Of a stretch of DNA of 64,000 nt, positions 59,396 to 64,000 are shown one piece after another. The notes below the pieces were generated by a model. That model did not search any database, had not been told where the DNA came from, and saw only the letters and a list, made by a program, of their open reading frames with translations. Origin of the DNA: Jeotgalibacillus sp. S-D1 (GTDB taxonomy: Bacteria > Bacillota > Bacilli > Bacillales > Jeotgalibacillaceae); NCBI RefSeq assembly GCF_004358665.1, contig NZ_SMZR01000004.1, positions 62,001 to 126,000 on the forward strand, written 5' to 3'. Position numbers and translations under genes: made by a program. Each line of letters starts with the position of its first letter. Positions within the stretch are counted from its first letter, which is position 1.

Positions 59396-60244
59396 ATGAG
59401 TCGAAAGACTGTTAATGGGAGTCGATCAGGAGGCACCGGGGAAGAAGTCAAACCCTGGATTCGCAGGCTGGGCCGTTTTGGTTATATGGCTAAAGGATCT
59501 GTCTATGGGCTGGTGGGTATTCTTGCGCTAATGTCAGCTGCGGGAGCAGGCGGTGAAGCAACTGGCACAAGCGGGGCTTTAACATCACTGGCAAGTAAAC
59601 CCTATGGAGAAGGCCTGCTTTGGTTAATTGGATTAGGTCTTATTGGGTATGTCATATGGGAAACAATTCGTGCAGTCTTTGATCCGGAACATAAAGGAAA
59701 AACGGCTAAAGCAATTGCTATTCGCATTGGTTACTTTATAAGTGCTGTAATCTATGGCGGACTTGCGATTAGCGCTATCCGGCTTGCTATGCATACTGGC
59801 GGCGGAGGTGGAAATTCAGAACAGACAATTTCTGCAAAGCTTCTTGCGCAGCCATTTGGCCAGTGGATTATTGGCATAATAGGGCTTGTTATTATCGGGT
59901 ACGGGGGTTATGAATTATACAATGGTTATAAAGAGAAATTCATGACTAAATTTATTCTCAATGATATGAATCGTCATGAAAAAAAAGTTGCCCGCAAGTC
60001 AGGGAAAATTGGATTGATTGCTCGTGGAATTGTTTTAGGCATGATTGGTTTCTTCTTCATCCAAACAGCTTATACAGCAAATCCTGCGGAGTCAAAAGGA
60101 CTTGATGGAGCTTTATCAGAGTTAGCCGGGCAGCCTTACGGACAAATTCTTTTAGGAATTGTTGCAATTGGACTGATATTATATGGTGTTTTTGAAATTA
60201 TTCGCGGCAGATACGCACGAATGAACTTTGGAAAAGATGAATAA
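59396..60244 (+). CDS. DUF1206 membrane protein with three repeats
   Basis: A 282-residue membrane protein with three copies of a two-helix unit, starting near residues 18, 100 and 200. Each has GxxxKGxVYG(L/G)-like and (L)AxxPxGxxLLWxIGxGLI-like parts, for example GYMAKGSVYGLVGILALMSA, LAQPFGQWIIGIIGLVIIGY and LAGQPYGQILLGIVAIGLIL. This is the DUF1206 pattern. Function is unknown. The ATG follows AAAGAGGGATG, 26 bp after the LTA synthase gene, suggesting co-transcription. Confidence 0.9.
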   Translation: MSRKTVNGSRSGGTGEEVKPWIRRLGRFGYMAKGSVYGLVGILALMSAAGAGGEATGTSGALTSLASKPYGEGLLWLIGLGLIGYVIWETIRAVFDPEHKGKTAKAIAIRIGYFISAVIYGGLAISAIRLAMHTGGGGGNSEQTISAKLLAQPFGQWIIGIIGLVIIGYGGYELYNGYKEKFMTKFILNDMNRHEKKVARKSGKIGLIARGIVLGMIGFFFIQTAYTANPAESKGLDGALSELAGQPYGQILLGIVAIGLILYGVFEIIRGRYARMNFGKDE

Positions 60245-60449
60245 ATGGAAAAATAGTGGTACTTTCGTCAGATTTAATGTTAATAATTATAAAAAAATCG
60301 CATTTTATAACATTTCAGCCGATCTGCTTCTTTACTCATTCTTCCGTATTTAGTAGAATAAGATTAATAGGAAAACAATAGTGTTTCCGGTTCATTTAGT
60401 AATTCATGTTTATACTTGGCTGTTAAAACATTAAGATTATAATTATTTA
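60245..60449. other. Intergenic AT-rich gap without a gene
   Basis: No frame with a ribosome binding site, repeat or tRNA is visible. At its right end TTGGCT (60416-60421), a 16-bp spacer and TATAAT (60438-60443) could be a promoter for the short transcript candidate that follows. Confidence 0.5.
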
Positions 60450-60538
60450 ACTTAATACGATTGTAGGTAAAATGAGTCGGACAATAGAGTCGAACATAAG
60501 CCGAAAAGGATCTGTTACAGGTCCTTTTCGGCTTTTTT
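60450..60538 (+). ncRNA. Candidate small RNA ending at a strong terminator
   Basis: A transcript from the TATAAT box at 60438 would be about 90 nt and end at a perfect 13-bp hairpin (AAGCCGAAAAGGA with TCCTTTTCGGCTT, 60498-60534) followed by TTTT. No plausible coding frame with a Shine-Dalgarno sequence lies within. The hairpin is 250 bp beyond the DUF1206 stop, so it is not obviously that gene's terminator. I recognise no RNA family. Confidence 0.35.
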
Positions 60539-60667
60539 AAATTTTGATCAGTCTTTTGCGTTCTTTATGGGAAAACGAGATAGCTGCAGTTTATGGCCTC
60601 CAATGTATCTGCATAAAAAAGCGTATGTGTAATGTGGTTACAAATTGAAAAAAAGGAGAGCTGAGAA

Positions 60668-60844
60668 ATGAACTATTTGATTGATCATGAAACAGAATCG
60701 ATTCACCGAACTACATTTGCGGGAGATCAGTGCGGGTTTCATAACAGTTCAATGGATAAGAGAGAATTTACCCAAAGTTTGTCTTATGTTGAAAAATTAC
60801 TGACGGAGCATCACTATAAAAAGTGTGTTTTTTGTGGATCGTAA
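60668..60844 (+). CDS. Small CxxC protein (58 aa), unknown function
   Basis: A 58-residue protein with AAGGAGAG 10 nt before the ATG. It is hydrophilic, with FAGDQCGFHNSSM in the middle and a C-terminal HHYKKCVFCGS. The CxxC plus His and one further Cys could bind a metal ion. I know no family for it. It precedes the DUF2294 gene by 126 bp in the same direction. Confidence 0.6.
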   Translation: MNYLIDHETESIHRTTFAGDQCGFHNSSMDKREFTQSLSYVEKLLTEHHYKKCVFCGS

Positions 60845-60970
60845 TTCAGTAAGAGGGAATAATGATCGTGTGAGATCTTTTTTGGGATTTATATACATAT
60901 CTTTTTCGTCTGATTTTTCGTAAGATAAGGTAAGAGAGAAGAGCACGTCACTGCTCGAAAGGAGACTTTA

Positions 60971-61654
60971 GTGAGAATAGAAACAGAAACCTATTCCGAG
61001 ATGGTCAGCTACGTTGGTAAGCTGCTGAGAGATCATTTTGGAAAGGGACCAACCTCCATTTATATTACCCTGAAAAAACCGTTTATCACAATTTATCTGC
61101 GTGAATTTGTAGCCCCCATGGAACGGGTCCTGATAGAAAGAAATGAAATAAAACGTGTAGAAGAAACCAGAGATTTAATGATGGAGGAATTGCTGCCTAA
61201 CATGAGGAGCAGCTTATGCAAAATAGCACAGGTGAAAATCGATAAACTGTATTACAATTGGTCTCTCGAAAATCAGTCAGGCATCATCTTTGGCATTATG
61301 AATGAGGAAGATCAGACTGAGCCGCCATGGCCCGATCATATTGATAAAGAAGCGTTCAGAAAAGAAGTTGATCTGCTGACCAAAAAGGGTCAGAAAACGC
61401 CCGAAGGAACTACACTTTATTGGTTAAGCGAGCGGACGATTTTAGCTAAAAGAAAAGGGATTTTTGTCCGGATCGAAAAAGAGCTGATCAAAAGTGGATA
61501 TACAGAGGAACTCAAATTAACAAAACGCCCGATGGAGAAGCAGTTAGTTCGTGAAGCCAATTTGGAGCCGATTATTGGCAAGCATATTCAAGATGTTTTT
61601 GTAGATTGGGACTTTGATGAAGACATCGGCTACATTGTATTTGTTACGGAATAA
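60971..61654 (+). CDS. Tandem DUF2294 domain protein
   Basis: A 227-residue protein. Residues 1-110 contain YVGKLLRDHFGKGPTSIYIT and RSSLCKIAQVKIDKLYYNWS, the DUF2294 pattern (GKGP, then a V.....V...D/N...). Residues about 120-227 repeat it in weaker form (TTLYWLSERTILAKRKGIFV, IGKHIQDVFVDWDFDEDIGY). Function is unknown in Bacillus. It starts with GTG after AAAGGAGA. Confidence 0.85.
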   Translation: MRIETETYSEMVSYVGKLLRDHFGKGPTSIYITLKKPFITIYLREFVAPMERVLIERNEIKRVEETRDLMMEELLPNMRSSLCKIAQVKIDKLYYNWSLENQSGIIFGIMNEEDQTEPPWPDHIDKEAFRKEVDLLTKKGQKTPEGTTLYWLSERTILAKRKGIFVRIEKELIKSGYTEELKLTKRPMEKQLVREANLEPIIGKHIQDVFVDWDFDEDIGYIVFVTE

Positions 61655-61690
61655 TAGTTGGCAAACTTATGCTGTCCGCTTTTATCTTGA

Positions 61691-61727
61691 AAACTCCTAG
61701 CACAGAAAAGACCTGTTAGGAGTTTTT
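61691..61727 (+). terminator. Terminator after the DUF2294 gene
   Basis: AAACTCCTA pairs with TAGGAGTTT across a long loop, followed by TT. Confidence 0.7.
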
Positions 61728-61767
61728 CTATTTAGAGCTGGAGATTGATCCGGAAAGGCGGTTGTTA

Positions 61768-62559
61768 ATGATACCTTTACAATTATTAGATGTTCCAGCA
61801 AAAATCATTAGTCAGATGGGTGAGATCATGAACATTTCTTATCCCAAGCAGGGCTATACTTCCCATGTAACTTTTGTAGAAAGTACAAAGGGAAGGTATG
61901 TGATTAAGCATTCAAAAGGAAAGCAGTTTCGCGAGTGGCTGACTAAAGAAACATTCGTGTTAAAATGCCTGGAGAATGTTGATCTGCCGGTTCCCCAAGT
62001 GTATGATTTTGTTCTGGAGAATGAGACAGATCAGGCATGGCTGCTTATGGAATACATAGAAGGCCAGACATTAAGAAGTTTTTTACTTAGAGAAACGTGC
62101 GAAGTAAAGCGCCATAAAGCGATTTATCACTTTGGCCAGATGATGAGAAAAATTCATCTCGCTAAGTGTCCTGAAGAGTTGAAAGGCGATCATACCTGGA
62201 TCGATTCTATGCTGATGCAGGCGGAGTATAATTTGCACAGATATAAAGTGGATGGCACAAAAGAATTACTGGATGACTTAGAACGAAATCGTCCCGATCA
62301 CGTTGATCAAACGTTAATTCATGGCGATTTAACAGTGGATAACGTATTAGTTAAGGACGGTAAAATCAATGCCATTATTGATTGGAGCGGAGGAGCATTT
62401 GGTGATCCGCGCTATGATGCGGCGCTGGCAATACGTCCAAAACCGAACGCATTTCAGGCCCGGGAAGAAGTAGACATTTTTTTCAAAGGGTATGGAAAAC
62501 AAGCTGTAAACCGCAAAGAGTTTCTCTATTTTGAAGAAGGGCTGTACGAATTTTTCTAA
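61768..62559 (+). CDS. APH-type phosphotransferase family protein
   Basis: A 263-residue kinase-fold protein. RYVIKHSKG supplies the ATP-binding Lys, LLMEYIEGQTL is the hinge, LIHGDLTVDNVLV is the catalytic loop (HGD...N) and IIDWSGGAFGDPRYD is the metal-binding DWxxxxxGDP motif. Relatives phosphorylate aminoglycosides, macrolides, choline or other small molecules; the substrate here is unknown. I start at the ATG at 61768 after AAAGGCGG; the TTG at 61762 is an alternative. Confidence 0.87.
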   Translation: MIPLQLLDVPAKIISQMGEIMNISYPKQGYTSHVTFVESTKGRYVIKHSKGKQFREWLTKETFVLKCLENVDLPVPQVYDFVLENETDQAWLLMEYIEGQTLRSFLLRETCEVKRHKAIYHFGQMMRKIHLAKCPEELKGDHTWIDSMLMQAEYNLHRYKVDGTKELLDDLERNRPDHVDQTLIHGDLTVDNVLVKDGKINAIIDWSGGAFGDPRYDAALAIRPKPNAFQAREEVDIFFKGYGKQAVNRKEFLYFEEGLYEFF

Positions 62560-62693
62560 AGGTCCTTTTTCGCATAGAAATGTCTGAATAATCAATTTAT
62601 GGTATGATTAAAGCCTGATGTTTATAACATGATAGTAGCGGCGTCTATAACCTTTGGCGGACAAGTGTGTGAGAGGGAGGCGATTATATATCT

Positions 62694-63533
62694 GTGGAAT
62701 TTGACTCTAATCATCTGTACCGGGATCAGCAGCTGCCGTTTCATCGGGAGAAATTATTGGCGAATGCTTTAGCTGATTTGAAAAATGATCAACATGTACT
62801 GGGTATCTATTTAAGTGGTTCTCTTGCAAAGGGAAATGTTGATCCTTATTCAGACATTGATCTTCATACTATAGTCACACCGCAAAGCTTCAATCAATTC
62901 AAGCAGTTAAAAAAAGATCGGGCGTCAGGATGGGGAGATGTTCTGTACCATGAAGGCGGCTCAAAAGCATCCCCTCTAGTGGTAACGCATTATGAGGAGT
63001 TTGTAAAAATTGATAGCTGGTATCACTATCCTGAAGAACTTGAGCCTTCCATTTGGCTGCGGGACATTGAGCCCCAATATGACCCTCAAGGAATAATTGC
63101 AAAAATAAAAGAAGCTTCATCCCAATTTACTTACGGGGTAACAGCAGAAGAAGTCGAAAGCTGGCGGGGCAAAATTTTCGCGTTTGCCCATGAAACTTAC
63201 AGGGCTGTTATGAGAAATGAAAACTATTACGCTTTAGCAAATGTGGATAAAGTGCGGTGGTATATGGCTATGGGCTGGTACATGGAAATGGATCTGCGTC
63301 TGGATGCAAGCTGCGGTGTCTGGTCAAAGCTTGAGGGAAGGAGAGGTCATTTAAGTAATTTGCAGCTTGATCTTCTGGAGCACTGGGACTGTAACAGAAC
63401 CCCTGGTGAGGTAATGAATACAATTAAAAAAATTAAGCACGAATTCTTGAGATTAAATAAAGAGCTGAGTCGAAAAACCGGCCTGCCGGAACGGGAAGCA
63501 CTTTGTAAAAAGGTTTTTAGAATGATTGTGTAA
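62694..63533 (+). CDS. Nucleotidyltransferase-fold protein (ANT-like)
   Basis: A 279-residue protein. LSGSLAKGNVDPYSDIDLHT near residue 41 is the GS...G(x)SDxD motif of the Pol-beta nucleotidyltransferase fold, as in aminoglycoside adenylyltransferases. The C-terminal helical domain contains YRAVMRNENYYALANVDKVR. It may modify a small molecule or be a nucleotidyltransferase of unknown target. Start is GTG with GGGAGG about 14 nt away, longer than usual, so the start is uncertain. It follows the APH-like gene in the same direction. Confidence 0.8.
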   Translation: MEFDSNHLYRDQQLPFHREKLLANALADLKNDQHVLGIYLSGSLAKGNVDPYSDIDLHTIVTPQSFNQFKQLKKDRASGWGDVLYHEGGSKASPLVVTHYEEFVKIDSWYHYPEELEPSIWLRDIEPQYDPQGIIAKIKEASSQFTYGVTAEEVESWRGKIFAFAHETYRAVMRNENYYALANVDKVRWYMAMGWYMEMDLRLDASCGVWSKLEGRRGHLSNLQLDLLEHWDCNRTPGEVMNTIKKIKHEFLRLNKELSRKTGLPEREALCKKVFRMIV

Positions 63534-63554
63534 AAAGGTTAAAGTTTCTTCAGA

Positions 63555-63584
63555 AGTTCTGCCTGAGACGGCAGGACTTTTTTT
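63555..63584 (+). terminator. Terminator after the nucleotidyltransferase gene
   Basis: AGTTCTGCC pairs with GGCAGGACT across TGAGAC, followed by TTTTTT. Confidence 0.88.
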
Positions 63585-63602
63585 GCTGGAAGCTGGTGAT
63601 TT

Positions 63603-63629
63603 TTGAAAGCGCTTTATTTATGCTACACT
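63603..63629 (+). promoter_or_regulatory. cre-like site overlapping a promoter of the dehydrogenase gene
   Basis: TTGAAA (63603-63608) and TACACT (63624-63629) are spaced 15 bp. TTGAAAGCGCTTTATT overlaps this region and matches the CcpA operator pattern (WTGAAARCGYTTWNW). This predicts carbon catabolite repression. Confidence 0.55.
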
Positions 63630-63670
63630 TTAAACAGTTGATTATGAGTGAATTTTTAGGAGGAAGCGAT

Positions 63671-64000
63671 ATGCAAGGACAAACAAGAGCAATTGTAGAA
63701 CAATCATTGCAGGCATTAATGAAAGATCCATTATTTATTCCTGATCTTCAAGACAACATTCGTGAACAGGCATTTACCTCTTTGGCTGCGATTTTATCCA
63801 CCCCAAATAAAATCCATAAGTCATTTCTCCGAATGCCTTTAGAGAATGGACAGGTTGTGCGAATACCCGCCTATCGGGTACATCATAATGATGCACTTGG
63901 ACCTTACAAAGGGGGAATACGGTTTCACGAATCCGTAAATGAAGAAGAAGTGATTAATTTAGCTTTTTTAATGACTTTAAAAAATTCTTTGCATGATGTT
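63671..64000 (+). CDS. Glu/Leu/Phe/Val dehydrogenase family protein, N-terminal fragment
   Basis: The first 110 residues are present; the gene continues past the window end. SFLRMPLENGQVVRIPAYRV and HHNDALGPYKGGIRFH include the substrate- and phosphate-binding GPYKGGIRF motif of glutamate/leucine dehydrogenases. The following segment ends MTLKNSL where hexameric glutamate dehydrogenases usually have M(T/S)(W/L)KCA(V/G), so it may belong to a divergent subgroup. The start follows AGGAGGAAGCG. A cre-like site sits in the promoter region. Confidence 0.88.
   Translation, partial: MQGQTRAIVEQSLQALMKDPLFIPDLQDNIREQAFTSLAAILSTPNKIHKSFLRMPLENGQVVRIPAYRVHHNDALGPYKGGIRFHESVNEEEVINLAFLMTLKNSLHDV

Noticed and set aside
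60475-60540. Short peptide overlapping the 60498 terminator
   Set aside because: The ATG has only a weak ribosome binding site and the frame runs through the terminator stem.
1-64000. tRNA, rRNA, riboswitch or prophage regions
   Set aside because: I looked for CCA-ended cloverleaf patterns, known riboswitch cores and phage structural genes and saw none; a covariance scan would be decisive.

Overview
The window is one contiguous piece of chromosome from a spore-forming, aerobic Bacillaceae bacterium (Firmicutes). Evidence includes a cotJABC spore-coat operon, a gerA-type germinant-receptor operon, LytH, LigD/Ku, a DesKR thermosensor, YhgE, the YwqHI pair, an LTA synthase, strong AGGAGG-type ribosome binding sites and many intrinsic terminators. 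I cannot name the genus from the sequence alone. No rRNA, tRNA, prophage, intact insertion sequence or CRISPR array is visible.

Layout. 1-5.6 kb: end of an ABC permease gene, yteA-like stress protein, yhgE with its TetR regulator (one 23-bp operator per gene), and two small proteins of unknown function. 5.8-10.6 kb: an SDR oxidoreductase overlapping a divergent queA-like gene, a second NAD(P)-binding protein, an Asn/Gln-rich small protein and a YetF-type membrane protein. 10.6-17.1 kb: DNA repair and nitrosative stress (ligD and ku divergent, hmp and nsrR divergent with NsrR-type sites, ada). 17.4-25.2 kb: a YfcC transporter with isoaspartyl dipeptidase, a DUF1659/DUF2922/YvrJ cluster, a ycsI-like gene and a 1024-residue secreted subtilase with cell-wall-binding repeats. 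25.4-29.1 kb: VOC protein, ywqH-ywqI without a visible LXG toxin, cotJABC, and an old-yellow-enzyme gene. 29.3-29.6 kb: a predicted type I toxin-antitoxin locus. 30.2-33.2 kb: a zinc-starvation cluster with two Zur boxes (alternative S14, an HTH-like protein, a COG0523 GTPase, an FAD protein). 33.3-38.9 kb: germination operon, secreted GDPD and lytH. 39-46 kb: des-desK-desR and cydD-cydC with a Rex box. 46-64 kb: helicase, GNAT proteins, gabD, MaoC-GNAT-MOSC, a transporter, an esterase, XRE/membrane pair, MerR-TipAS regulator, LTA synthase, DUF1206, DUF2294, two small-molecule-modifying enzyme homologues and the start of a glutamate dehydrogenase-family gene with a cre-like site.

The strongest unexplained signal is a set of three intergenic arrays (1459-1569, 9245-9458, 42205-42294). 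Each repeats a short core every 21 bp, with almost unconserved spacers. The period is shared but the core differs at each locus (GTAGAA, GATCGATA, GCTTCGAT). A separate family of GC-rich palindromic repeats occurs three times (5291, 15820, 53979), one copy nested inside a MITE-like element with 11-bp perfect terminal inverted repeats.

Starts were moved downstream of the longest open frame wherever a Shine-Dalgarno sequence and family length favoured it; these choices are stated in each entry. Functional names rest on remembered family motifs, not on database searches.
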